Assembly: GCA_015662405.1 (NCBI GenBank)
Contig: DQUE01000122.1
Location: 1-13,356, forward strand
Reading direction: 5' to 3'
From: Sulfurimonas autotrophica
Lineage (GTDB): Bacteria; Campylobacterota; Campylobacteria; Campylobacterales; Sulfurimonadaceae
DNA: 13,356 nt
This document shows, one piece after another, positions 6,378 through 13,356 of this stretch; within the stretch, counting starts at the first letter, position 1; each line of letters starts with the position of its first letter. The notes under the pieces are model-generated. The model was not told the DNA's origin. It worked only from the letters and a program-made list of their open reading frames with translations, and searched no databases. The position numbers were made by a program, and so were the translations under genes.

Positions 6378-6938
6378 TTAAAGCGTTATGCCAGTTTCTT
6401 TCATTTTTTTATACTCTGGACCTTCTTCACCCAAAACCAACTTCATTCCATCAATTCTAAATGGAGGAATATCAAGCCCACGCGGTGGTGGAGATTTGGT
6501 AACCATACCCGTATCATCGTACAATCCACCGTGGCATGCACAGAGAAAGCTTTTTTCATCTGGATTATATCCAGGTATACATCCAAGGTGTGTACACAGA
6601 CCAATTGTTACCATAAAGTAGTCATTCCCTATTTTAACAAGTCTTTTTTTATCTATTTCTCCTAGAGACTCCCCTGTAATTTGACTTTTATTTTCATCAA
6701 GAGTATCAATCATCTCTTTAGAATGTTTTAAAACAAAGATAGGTTTCCCTCTCCATTTTTCAACAACCAATTCGTTCTCTTTATATGCTGTCATATCAAG
6801 TGTTGTAAACCCAGCTGCTTTCACACTCGGCAGTGGATCCCAAGATCTCTTCATGGCATACAATGAAGCCACAGCACCTACGCCTGCAACAGCACCAAAT
6901 GCTTTGCCCATAAAACCTCTACGGCTACTATTTTTCAT
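6378..6938 (-). CDS. petA: Rieske iron-sulfur subunit of the cytochrome bc1-type complex (PetA)
   Basis: This high-potential [2Fe-2S] protein takes the first electron from quinol and passes it to PetC on the periplasmic side. The 186 residues start with a Tat signal-anchor (SSRRGFM at 4-10, then a hydrophobic stretch at about 13-27), so it is exported folded and stays membrane-bound. The cluster boxes are CTHLGC at 115-120 and CACHGG at 133-138: ligands C115, H117, C133, H136, with C120-C135 as the expected disulfide. The serine that normally follows HG in box II is glycine (G138), while the tyrosine two positions later (Y140) is kept. It is the first gene of petABC. A GTGAGAG stretch precedes the ATG, and a TATAAT is at 6977-6972. 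Confidence 0.95.
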   Translation of the reverse strand: MKNSSRRGFMGKAFGAVAGVGAVASLYAMKRSWDPLPSVKAAGFTTLDMTAYKENELVVEKWRGKPIFVLKHSKEMIDTLDENKSQITGESLGEIDKKRLVKIGNDYFMVTIGLCTHLGCIPGYNPDEKSFLCACHGGLYDDTGMVTKSPPPRGLDIPPFRIDGMKLVLGEEGPEYKKMKETGITL

Positions 6939-6971
6939 ATTCTCTCACTTCATTATGAATTTTCTTTCTTT

Positions 6972-6977
6972 ATTATA
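6972..6977 (-). promoter_or_regulatory. Candidate proximal petABC promoter -10
   Basis: The minus strand reads GGTATATAATAAAG, with TATAAT at 6977-6972. Transcription would start near 6965, giving a leader of about 27 bases to the petA ATG at 6938. No clear -35 is visible. This fits a housekeeping promoter for the pet operon. Confidence 0.5.
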
Positions 6978-7025
6978 TACCAAATAAGTTTTAAGTAGTT
7001 ATAAATTTAATCTTTATTTTAGAAA

Positions 7026-7049
7026 GTTACTGATTTTGTTACTATTATA
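7026..7049 (-). promoter_or_regulatory. Candidate distal petABC promoter with an adjacent direct repeat
   Basis: A second minus-strand TATAAT lies at 7049-7044. Immediately downstream, on the same strand, AGTAAC occurs at 7043-7038 and again at 7031-7026, separated by six bases. The 12-base period is near one helical turn, so the copies would face the same side of the DNA. They cover the start point expected for this -10 and sit about 60 bases upstream of the proximal start. This suggests a regulator site, but the copies are short and chance is possible. The rest of 6939-7108 is AT-rich with no gene or RNA seen, and no strong terminator for the sugar operon that ends at 7109. Confidence 0.3.
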
Positions 7050-7108
7050 TTCAGTATTGCCATTTTTTCTTTCAATTATCACATCTAAGTGATGAGTTGT
7101 TGGTGGAT

Positions 7109-7804
7109 TTACACAGTACGGGCTCTAAGTAGATAGTTTGCTACCATAAAATCTAGCTTTGTATCGATGTCGATAGACCTCTCTTGATCCATCACATAGG
7201 CATATATCTTCTCTTCTAAAAAAAAGCTCTTTTGCTCTAAAAGTTTTGTAACATCTGCGATATATATTGCACCATTTAAACGATAGTATGTTTCTAAATC
7301 TTGACTGCGTTTATTGAGTATCTCTTTGTTTAAAAAATTTGCCATGCTTTTATCTTCTGGGAGTCTATTAGACCAAAGCGGTGAGTGTTCCATCTCACAC
7401 ACACTTATAATAGCATCAGCATCTTTTTTATCTAGTAGCTCTATTGCCTTATCGATATCCTTGCTCTCTCTTAGAGGACTAGTAGGCTGCAATAAAACAA
7501 CATGTGTGTACTCTTTTTTAAGATTTTTTATCAGATGCTCTACGGTATCAAAGGTTGTAGCTGTGTCGCTTGCAAGTACTGCAGGTCGCTTTAATGCTCT
7601 CACACCCAAAGCGTGGGCAATATCTAATATCTCATCATCATCACTTGAGACAACAACCGCATCAATATACTTACTCTCTTTTGCTGCCTCTATACTCCAT
7701 GCAATCAAAGGCTTTCCTGCCAAATCTAAAATATTTTTACGAGGCAACCTTTTAGATCCACCTCGTGCAGGAATAACAGCTAAAAAAGTTCTCTCATGGA
7801 GCAT
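7109..7804 (-). CDS. legF: CMP-nonulosonic acid cytidylyltransferase (LegF/PtmB-like, NeuA family)
   Basis: This is predicted to activate a nine-carbon acidic sugar with CTP, giving the CMP-sugar donor for a glycosyltransferase. The 231 residues carry the family nucleotide-binding motif IPARGGSKRLPRKN at 11-24, KPLIAWSIEAA at 31-41, QPTSPLR in the first half, and a late DIDTKLDF segment typical of acylneuraminate cytidylyltransferases. Sequence alone does not separate sialic, pseudaminic and legionaminic acid enzymes. The adjacent legX/ptmE-like and NeuC/LegG-like genes favour legionaminic acid, as in the Campylobacter jejuni ptm locus, where PtmB (LegF) has this role. Its ATG shares one base with the legX stop (TAATG), so it is translationally coupled. 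It is the last gene of the sugar operon. Confidence 0.85.
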   Translation of the reverse strand: MLHERTFLAVIPARGGSKRLPRKNILDLAGKPLIAWSIEAAKESKYIDAVVVSSDDDEILDIAHALGVRALKRPAVLASDTATTFDTVEHLIKNLKKEYTHVVLLQPTSPLRESKDIDKAIELLDKKDADAIISVCEMEHSPLWSNRLPEDKSMANFLNKEILNKRSQDLETYYRLNGAIYIADVTKLLEQKSFFLEEKIYAYVMDQERSIDIDTKLDFMVANYLLRARTV

Positions 7805-8850
7805 TAAAATATCTCTTTATAGGCAACTTGTGCCTGTTCAAAATCACTCACTCTTCCGATATCCAACCAATACTCATGGATAGGAAACGATACAGTTGTA
7901 AGCCCATCTTTTATAATATCTTCAAAAAGTGTTGGCATATCGTAAAACTCATCTTTTGGAATATACTCAAAAACTTGAGGAGAGAGCATGTAAATACCTG
8001 CATTGACAAAAAACTTATGCACAGGTTTTTCTTCTATTGAGAGAATACGACTTCCCTCTGTTTGAATCACTCCATAAGGCACTTGATAGTCATACTCTCG
8101 CACACACATAGTCGCTATGGCATTTTCAAAAGAGTGATAATCAAGCAAATGCTCAAAATTTACATTAGTGAGTAGATCTGCATTCATTACAAAAAAAGGC
8201 TCTTGAGGGCGATCTTGTATCAAAGAGAGCGACCCTGCTGTTCCAAGGCGTTTCTCCTCTTCAATATAATCTATATTCACTCCCAATGCACTTCCATCAC
8301 CAAAATATTTTTTAATCATATCTGCTTTATAATTGACACTTATTGTGATATTGATAAAACCATATTTTGCAAAATTCTCTATAATTGTTTCTAAAATCGG
8401 TCTATTACCAACTTTTAAAAGAGGCTTTGGAGTATTTTGTGTAAGTGGACGCAGTCGTGTTCCTAAACCTCCTGCCATTAAAACTACACGATTCCTTTTT
8501 GTATTTGTTTTGAGTAGTTTTGCCAAGTCTTCAATCTTAACAAGTCTGCCCTCATCATCGACAATAGGAATCTGATAAATCTGTTTTCGAATTGCTTTTT
8601 GAATGATACTCTCTTTTGCATCATTAATATTTGCAAGTGTAGGTTTTTTAAAGTAGATATTCTCTATTGAGGAGTTCAAAGTTAGCCCACTTAAAAGCCC
8701 TCTGCGTATATCGCCATCTGTTAAAGTACCAAGTAACTTTTCATCTGCATCTACTATCAGTGCTATCTGCATAGCTCCCTTATCTATAACTGATAGTGCC
8801 TCTTTTATGGTTGATGTTGGCTTTAGTGTTATATCTTTATAGTTTTTCAT
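7804..8850 (-). CDS. legX: CBS-domain sugar-1-phosphate nucleotidyltransferase (LegX/PtmE-like)
   Basis: The 348-residue protein has a tandem CBS pair at about 1-115 (GTLTDGDIRRGLL at 41-53 is the typical CBS end) fused to a sugar nucleotidyltransferase. The catalytic signature MAGGLGTRLRPLT is at 125-137, followed by PKPLLKVGNRPI at 141-152, with the metal-binding Asp probably in MNADLL near 220. In Campylobacter jejuni a protein of this architecture, PtmE/LegX, makes GDP-glucosamine from glucosamine-1-phosphate to begin legionaminic acid synthesis; that role is transferred by analogy. CBS domains often bind adenine nucleotides, so the step may be sensitive to energy state. It is separated from the deacetylase gene by 31 AT-rich bases with no clear ribosome site and only a weak TATATT, and overlaps legF by one base. 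Confidence 0.82.
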   Translation of the reverse strand: MKNYKDITLKPTSTIKEALSVIDKGAMQIALIVDADEKLLGTLTDGDIRRGLLSGLTLNSSIENIYFKKPTLANINDAKESIIQKAIRKQIYQIPIVDDEGRLVKIEDLAKLLKTNTKRNRVVLMAGGLGTRLRPLTQNTPKPLLKVGNRPILETIIENFAKYGFINITISVNYKADMIKKYFGDGSALGVNIDYIEEEKRLGTAGSLSLIQDRPQEPFFVMNADLLTNVNFEHLLDYHSFENAIATMCVREYDYQVPYGVIQTEGSRILSIEEKPVHKFFVNAGIYMLSPQVFEYIPKDEFYDMPTLFEDIIKDGLTTVSFPIHEYWLDIGRVSDFEQAQVAYKEIF

Positions 8851-8881
8851 ATCTACCCAAATAGTAATTTTTTAATATACT

Positions 8882-9541
8882 CTACACTATCTCTTTTAAA
8901 AGTATAAAACTCTCAGCATATTCACACCCACATGTAGCACCTCTAAAGGTAGCCAACGCTCTTAAATTTCTTTCACTTCGTGGAAATGGATGATTGCCTA
9001 ACTCACTCTTAAATATATTCATAATATCTATTTTTTTATCCATATATTTGCTGATATCTACAAAAACATTTGGTATAAAACTATCCTCTTTTGTACTTGG
9101 AGCAAACTCAGTTTCACTTAATGTCTCCATCATATATATTTTTTTGATAAATGGATATCTAAACGACTTTGTGCAACTATAGCTCACTTCAAATATTTTT
9201 CTATGATCACTATGAACATCACTTTTGAATGGTAAATATATTATATTTGGCTTTACTTCATTGATAACTTTTGAAATTTTACCTATGAGTTCACTCATAC
9301 TATACTCATCCACTTGCATTGTTTTTAGTTGTAAATTAGTTACACTATCAAAACCATACATTTTAGTAACTTCTTCAATCTCTTTTTCTCTAATCCTATA
9401 GAAATCTTCTGTTTCATTCGTCTGTGTACAAATCAACCAATGTATCTCATCGCCACTATCTTTATGTTTTAATAATGTTCCACCACAACCAAGAGTTTCA
9501 TCATCTGGATGAACAGCTACTATTAGTATTTTATTTTTCAT
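8882..9541 (-). CDS. PIG-L/LmbE-family deacetylase
   Basis: The family consists of zinc-dependent enzymes that remove N-acetyl groups from amino sugars, as in glycosylphosphatidylinositol, mycothiol and bacillithiol synthesis. The 219 residues show the signature HPDDETLGCGG at 11-21 and HSDH at 110-113, giving H11, D14 and H113 as likely zinc ligands and D13 as probable base. No signal peptide is visible, so it acts in the cytoplasm. Lying between a LegG-like epimerase and LegX, it probably deacetylates a nucleotide-sugar or nonulosonate intermediate, exposing an amine for another group. A thiol-cofactor role is not excluded, but nothing nearby supports it. The start is inside the legG 3' end (11-base overlap), preceded by AAAGGTG, so the two are coupled. 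Confidence 0.82.
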   Translation of the reverse strand: MKNKILIVAVHPDDETLGCGGTLLKHKDSGDEIHWLICTQTNETEDFYRIREKEIEEVTKMYGFDSVTNLQLKTMQVDEYSMSELIGKISKVINEVKPNIIYLPFKSDVHSDHRKIFEVSYSCTKSFRYPFIKKIYMMETLSETEFAPSTKEDSFIPNVFVDISKYMDKKIDIMNIFKSELGNHPFPRSERNLRALATFRGATCGCEYAESFILLKEIV

Positions 9542-10682
9542 TGCAATTCACCTTTAATGGATCTTCGCTTTTAGTAGCCATGCTTTTAAAATCTATCTGC
9601 TTAATCAACTCATAAGCTTTTCTAGCACTATTTCCATCTCCATAAGGGTTTTTCAAATCTTTCAAACTCTCTAAAAATTCTTTAGAACTAGCTGTATCAA
9701 TTGCATTAGCTATCTCTTGAAAACTATTACCACAAAATATAACGTTTCTGTCTGCATACCTTCCAAGTTGTCTAAGACCGACATTTATAGCTGGTATTTT
9801 AAAACTAGCAGCCTCATAAATTCCAGAGGAGGAGTTACCTATAATAAAATCACACCTTGAAAATATATTTAAAAATAGATCTCTTTCAAGGTTTTTATAA
9901 AAAATAAACTGTTCTACATGCTCATACTTTTTAATAACACTATTTATTTCATTATAACCAGGGTCAGTATTTGGATAACTTACAAATGCAAATATCCTCT
10001 TTTGAATCAATACTTTTAAAATATTCTCAAAAACAAAAGCACTATCCTCACCAAAAATAGGATGAAAAATCAACAGTGAGAAGTTTTTAGGAATTTTTTT
10101 CATAAAGGAATCATCTATTCGTATATTTTTAACACCTATTAGTCTATCTAGGCTTATGCTACCTATATTAAAAATTCTTTTTTCACTTTCTCCTAATGCT
10201 AAGAGTCTCTGTTTGTGTTCGAGAGTGGAAACAAAATGTAAACTTGATAACTTTGAAGTTGCATGCCGTATATATGTATCTTGATGCCCATCAACTTCAT
10301 GGTCACCTCCATAAAAATGAATAGTTGGAATATTTAAATATGTTCCCAATAATGCACCAACCATAACATCTTCCCTATCTCCTGCGTATAATAAAACATC
10401 TGGAGCAAAATGAGCTACTATATCAATACAATTTTGCAATAACAAACTAGCTGTTTTTAATCTAGATTTCAAACTATCTGAATGAATTAAAGTCTCGATT
10501 TCTAATAAAATTTCAAACCCATCTTTTACTATTTGATCAATGGTATAACCAAACTCTCTAGATAGATGTGCTCCTGAAACTAAAAGTCTAAAATCTATAG
10601 ACTCATCTTTATCTAAAAGAGCATATAAAGGTGATAATAGATCATAATCAGAGCGTATAGAGGTTAGTGCTAAAATTTTCAC
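9531..10682 (-). CDS. legG: Hydrolysing nucleotide-sugar 2-epimerase (NeuC/LegG-like)
   Basis: NeuC-family enzymes invert C2 of a UDP- or GDP-linked N-acetyl amino sugar and release the nucleotide, supplying the mannosamine-type precursor for a nonulosonate synthase. The 383 residues have the two-Rossmann GT-B-like fold motifs: TSIRSDYDLL at 7-16, GDREDVM at 101-107, YIRHATSKLS at 137-146, HPIFGED at 207-213, and GNSSSGIYEAA at 282-292 for nucleotide binding. The segment GGDHEVDGHQD at 125-135 departs from the GGE-x-TEGAIDE of sialic acid NeuC and is one residue longer, which may reflect a GDP-linked or dideoxy substrate as for LegG. The start is GTG at 10682, overlapping the wbqC-like stop as GTGA, with AAAGGG upstream. 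The companion synthase (LegI/NeuB) is not in the window. Confidence 0.87.
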   Translation of the reverse strand: MKILALTSIRSDYDLLSPLYALLDKDESIDFRLLVSGAHLSREFGYTIDQIVKDGFEILLEIETLIHSDSLKSRLKTASLLLQNCIDIVAHFAPDVLLYAGDREDVMVGALLGTYLNIPTIHFYGGDHEVDGHQDTYIRHATSKLSSLHFVSTLEHKQRLLALGESEKRIFNIGSISLDRLIGVKNIRIDDSFMKKIPKNFSLLIFHPIFGEDSAFVFENILKVLIQKRIFAFVSYPNTDPGYNEINSVIKKYEHVEQFIFYKNLERDLFLNIFSRCDFIIGNSSSGIYEAASFKIPAINVGLRQLGRYADRNVIFCGNSFQEIANAIDTASSKEFLESLKDLKNPYGDGNSARKAYELIKQIDFKSMATKSEDPLKVNCNEK

Positions 10683-11377
10683 AATTTCCCTTTCAAAAGC
10701 TTTCTTGCATTATCTGCACCAAGATTAAACGCTATATCTAGTGCTGACAACCCTGTTTGAAATGTGGAGGCATTTTTTTGATCATAATTAGGATGAATAA
10801 AAGACTGATAACTTAACCTTATGTTATGCTTTGCAAACTTATTTTCATCTTGATAGCTTTTTGCTCCTACACCTGATAGATATATGGTTGCTTGTGATCT
10901 CTTAAGCAATGCAATTAGCAAATCATCTTTAACCAAACTATTATCCAGTTCTAGTTCTGAAGCCAATACGATTTTAGATTTTATACCAAATATATCATTA
11001 CTAGCAAACATACTATCTAATAAAATATCTATTAGAAATTCATACTTTTTTGTATATATTTTTTCAATATAGGGATATATCTCATCAAAAAAAGGATGTT
11101 TTTTATAGTTTGCTATCATAAACCCACTATGCTTTTTCTGCCACTTTTTATCAACAACACGTAGCTCTTTTATCATCTTCTTTTGATACTCTTTTTTTTC
11201 TATAGGTATTACTAAATACTGTACCTTGCCTGTATGATTTAAAAAAATATTCCGAGACTGAAATGCATTGTCATTTAACTGCACTGTATCCAAAACAATA
11301 AAAGTATCACTCTTATTTATCTTATCCAAAAGCCCTAGCCATGGAAAATAGCTAGGCTGATGAATAGAAACTTTCAT
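10679..11377 (-). CDS. WbqC-family protein
   Basis: The N-terminus matches the WbqC family: VSIHQPSYFPWLGLLDKI at 3-20, then FIVLDTVQ at 26-33, SRNIF at 41-45 and YLVIPIEK at 54-61. WbqC-like proteins are encoded in many O-antigen and capsule clusters, but no biochemical activity is firmly established, so none is given here. At 232 residues it is of usual length, with no signal peptide or membrane helix. The conserved His-Gln-Pro near the start could be catalytic. It overlaps the methyltransferase stop by one base (TAATG) and legG by four, so it is made together with both, which supports a role in building or altering the same sugar. The start has no separate ribosome site and depends on coupling. 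Confidence 0.8.
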   Translation of the reverse strand: MKVSIHQPSYFPWLGLLDKINKSDTFIVLDTVQLNDNAFQSRNIFLNHTGKVQYLVIPIEKKEYQKKMIKELRVVDKKWQKKHSGFMIANYKKHPFFDEIYPYIEKIYTKKYEFLIDILLDSMFASNDIFGIKSKIVLASELELDNSLVKDDLLIALLKRSQATIYLSGVGAKSYQDENKFAKHNIRLSYQSFIHPNYDQKNASTFQTGLSALDIAFNLGADNARKLLKGKL

Positions 11378-12045
11378 TATTTTTGAAACACGCCATAATA
11401 GTGCGAATGATAATCCTCTCTCATATAAGAGATACGCTCTTCATGCCCTATATCTATGGTTTTAAATTGACTAAAATAGCTCTCAAACTCTTTCTCATCA
11501 TTAGGTATCACAACTACGCACCCCTCCTGATTAGCTATACCACTGTTAATCATATATGTATTTTTATCTTGTCTTTGAGAGTTTTTACGACTCACATCTC
11601 TAGGTGTTGCCAAGGTTGTAATGAGTAGTCCCCCTTTTTTAAGATATTTATGCAAATATTCAATGACTTTATGGAGACTATCATCATTATTATAGGACAA
11701 AACATGCCAAGCCACTATCAAGTCAAACTTCCCTTCAAACTCTGAAATAAACTCATTATCTGAAAGGACTAAGTTCTCCTTTTTAAAATGTTCAAACCCT
11801 TCTAGCCTCATGGCTGTGATATCCTTAGCTTTTGGAGAAACCTCCAAACCATAAAACTCCGCTACCTTGTCTATGATAAACTCCGAATTATTTCCTGATC
11901 CAAAACCATAATCCAAGCACACTACCTCTTGCGGCAATAGATGCTTGATACGATGGTAGGTTACAACTAATGCTTCATTTGGGTACTTTAAATATGAATC
12001 ACCTTGATTGTATATCTCTTCCCATGCTTTTTTATTTTCTTTCAT
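11377..12045 (-). CDS. Class I SAM-dependent methyltransferase
   Basis: The 222 residues hold a Rossmann methyltransferase core: motif I LDYGFGSGNN at 44-53, acidic strand-end GLEVS at 66-70, motif IV FDLIVAWHVLSY at 107-118, and a KKGGLLITT segment around 136-144. The substrate cannot be read from sequence. In this operon, methylation of a sugar hydroxyl, an amine or an acyl substituent of a nonulosonic acid are the reasonable options. The ATG overlaps the preceding oxidoreductase stop (ATGA) and has a strong AAAGGAG four to five bases upstream. The stop shares a base with the WbqC-like start. Confidence 0.82.
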   Translation of the reverse strand: MKENKKAWEEIYNQGDSYLKYPNEALVVTYHRIKHLLPQEVVCLDYGFGSGNNSEFIIDKVAEFYGLEVSPKAKDITAMRLEGFEHFKKENLVLSDNEFISEFEGKFDLIVAWHVLSYNNDDSLHKVIEYLHKYLKKGGLLITTLATPRDVSRKNSQRQDKNTYMINSGIANQEGCVVVIPNDEKEFESYFSQFKTIDIGHEERISYMREDYHSHYYGVFQK

Positions 12046-13356
12046 ATTACTCCTTTTATTTTGGTGTAAGCATTTTTTACTACATCACTTTCAAAAAAAA
12101 GCCCCTCTTCACTCAATATCCCAATATTTACAAGGTTTTCGATATTTAAGCTATTAATACTCTTTTTTAGATCATTTATTATCTCAATATTGTTTTGACT
12201 CAACAAAGGAAACCCGTTATCTAAAATCTCAGTCTTGATAAATGCAATTTTTGTATCTTTACTCATTATTTTATACTCAATCAGCTCCTCTATAAGCTTT
12301 TCTTGAAGTGCATTTACATCTATCTCCTCAAACTCAACACTTTCAATACCTACACGATACAAACCATTTGCAAATGCTCCATTGCAATAGTTATAGTAAT
12401 TATCAATCCTAAATACCTTTGTCCCCTTATCATACGAATAAATAAAACTCAACTCTCCGCATTGAAGAGGTTTGTCAATTAATAGGTTAGTAATGATTGT
12501 TTTTGGATGAGTATCAAAAGTATGTTTTGATGTGTCAATATTAAGAAGTTTGGAGAGAGGATAATATCCAACAGATGAAACCAAAGTATCTACGGCATAA
12601 TTAGTATCGTTAATTTTTATCTCTTTTATTCTATTGTTATTTAGTTTTAGATCGGTAACCACGGAATTTTTATGAAAAACAACTCCCATCTCCTCAAGCT
12701 TTACCTCTATAGCGTCAATAACCCTATAAATACCATAATCTCTGGGATATCTGGACTTAAAAGTAGTCAGATACTCCTCTGGTAAATTTAGCTGATTTGT
12801 GTAGCTTAATCGTGAACCGATATTTTTAAGATGAACAAACTCTTTCATTACAGCCTCTTTAAAGAGTCCTATTCTTGTAAATTGAGTTAAAAAAAGCACC
12901 ATTACATTTAGCTCTTTAGGGTGTCGTTTATAAAGTTTTTCTACTGCAGGTGTAATAATTTCATCAGAAATCTTTTTTCCAAAAAGATGAAGAGAATAGG
13001 AATACGCATCTCTTTTATACATATCATCAAAGCTTTCTGTACTCTCACCTATATTATCAAAAAAATCTCCTATATACTCTGATAAATTTTTATTATCTAA
13101 CAAATCTATAAATGGTGAATTTTCTTGAAGCCTTTTATTATACATTAGTCCTGTTAATGCTCTTCTTTGTCCGTTAATAGTTGTAGTAACTTGCCACTTA
13201 TCTTCAGGAAGTAAGTTGTAGTAAAAGTCGTCTATTTCTTCAATACCTGTCTCTAAAATATTGTGAGCTCCATAATCAAAATGCCCATGCTCACCATAAT
13301 CAAATGATTTTAAAAGCCCGCCTAACCTATCACTTTTTTCAACTATATGTACCTCA
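12042..13356 (-). CDS. FAD-dependent oxidoreductase, amine oxidase/protoporphyrinogen oxidase-like (5' end beyond window)
   Basis: The frame is open from the TGA at 12042 to the right edge, giving about 437 visible residues. The ATG at 13145 is internal: the 70 codons before it encode EVHIVEKSDRLGGLL and then FDYGAHNI, the second-strand Glu and GG signature of the FAD/NAD(P)-binding fold of UDP-galactopyranose mutase-like and protoporphyrinogen oxidase-like flavoproteins. The glycine-rich GxGxxG and true start are missing, probably by some 20 residues. A later segment, VDTLVSSVGYYPLSKLL, resembles the FAD-domain return region, and a NIGILSEEGLFFESDVVKNA stretch near the end matches the C-terminal FAD-contacting part. 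Such proteins in polysaccharide loci may oxidise, desaturate or isomerise a sugar, but no substrate is evident. The stop overlaps the methyltransferase start. Confidence 0.78.
   Translation of the reverse strand, partial: EVHIVEKSDRLGGLLKSFDYGEHGHFDYGAHNILETGIEEIDDFYYNLLPEDKWQVTTTINGQRRALTGLMYNKRLQENSPFIDLLDNKNLSEYIGDFFDNIGESTESFDDMYKRDAYSYSLHLFGKKISDEIITPAVEKLYKRHPKELNVMVLFLTQFTRIGLFKEAVMKEFVHLKNIGSRLSYTNQLNLPEEYLTTFKSRYPRDYGIYRVIDAIEVKLEEMGVVFHKNSVVTDLKLNNNRIKEIKINDTNYAVDTLVSSVGYYPLSKLLNIDTSKHTFDTHPKTIITNLLIDKPLQCGELSFIYSYDKGTKVFRIDNYYNYCNGAFANGLYRVGIESVEFEEIDVNALQEKLIEELIEYKIMSKDTKIAFIKTEILDNGFPLLSQNNIEIINDLKKSINSLNIENLVNIGILSEEGLFFESDVVKNAYTKIKGVI

Noticed and set aside
7019..7063. 15-codon open frame on the minus strand between legF and petA as a leader peptide
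   Set aside because: Too short to judge, no convincing ribosome site, and composition is that of AT-rich intergenic DNA.
7078..7093. ATCAC/GTGAT hairpin after the legF stop as the sugar operon terminator
   Set aside because: Five base pairs only, and the following minus-strand sequence is A-rich, not T-rich.
7109..7804. Assignment of the cytidylyltransferase as PseF (pseudaminic acid)
   Set aside because: The neighbours are LegX- and NeuC/LegG-like; no PseB, PseC, PseG or PseH homologue is in the window.
7314..7883. Long plus-strand open frame (189 codons) opposite legF
   Set aside because: It is antisense to well-supported legF and legX coding, is serine/leucine-rich as expected for a shadow frame, and has no family motifs.
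8851..8881. Internal promoter in the gap before legX
   Set aside because: Only a weak TATATT with no extended motif; the 31-base gap is compatible with simple read-through.
11331..11358. Inverted repeat over the start of the WbqC-like gene
   Set aside because: Eight pairs with a bulge fall in codons for the conserved HQPSYFPWLG motif, so protein constraint and chance explain it.

Overview
The window reads as a chromosomal segment of a Campylobacterota (epsilonproteobacterial) bacterium, most like Sulfurimonas and its relatives. The grounds are AT-rich coding sequence, tightly packed operons, a petABC-type cytochrome bc complex with a two-haem c-type subunit, promoters consisting of little more than a TATAAT -10, and a legionaminic-acid-type sugar locus of the kind known from Campylobacter flagellin glycosylation. 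Genus is inferred from protein character only.

Layout. (1) 1-111, minus: N-terminal end of an unidentified membrane protein, transcribed divergently from (2) moeA (159-1376, plus). A 13-bp palindrome at 118-130 supplies a TATAAT to both strands. (3) 1373-4132, minus: an operon RDD membrane protein - moaA - queE - queD, with genes overlapping or abutting. Its last stop codon overlaps that of moeA, so the molybdenum cofactor genes moaA and moeA converge around the preQ0 genes queE and queD. (4) 4158-4194: hairpin terminator of the pet operon, directly upstream of the RDD-moaA promoter. (5) 4208-6938, minus: petA (Rieske), petB (cytochrome b), petC (dihaem cytochrome c), a quinol:cytochrome c oxidoreductase. 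(6) 6939-7108: the only sizeable intergenic gap, with two candidate pet promoters and a short direct repeat. (7) 7109-13356, minus: a surface-sugar operon running in from beyond the right edge: FAD-dependent oxidoreductase (5' end cut off) - SAM methyltransferase - WbqC-family protein - legG-like hydrolysing 2-epimerase - PIG-L deacetylase - legX/ptmE-like CBS/nucleotidyltransferase - legF-like CMP-sugar synthetase. There is no stretch over 300 bases without a gene.

How the genes work together. MoaA starts molybdopterin synthesis from GTP, and MoeA inserts molybdate at the end. QueD and QueE make the 7-deazaguanine core, also from GTP. PetABC moves electrons from quinol (probably menaquinone) to a periplasmic cytochrome c. 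The right half would prime an amino sugar with GDP (LegX), epimerise and release it (LegG), and activate the resulting nonulosonic acid with CMP (LegF). The deacetylase, WbqC protein, methyltransferase and flavoprotein may change its substituents. The nonulosonate synthase, dehydratase, aminotransferase and acetyltransferase needed for a complete pathway are not in the window.

The points most worth a second look are the tailoring genes inside the legionaminate-type operon, the unusual cysteine spacing of QueE, b6-like haem spacing in a bc1-type cytochrome b, a Rieske protein without the usual cluster serine, two probable leaderless start sites, and a strong hairpin inside petC. No tRNA, rRNA, insertion sequence, CRISPR array or origin was seen.
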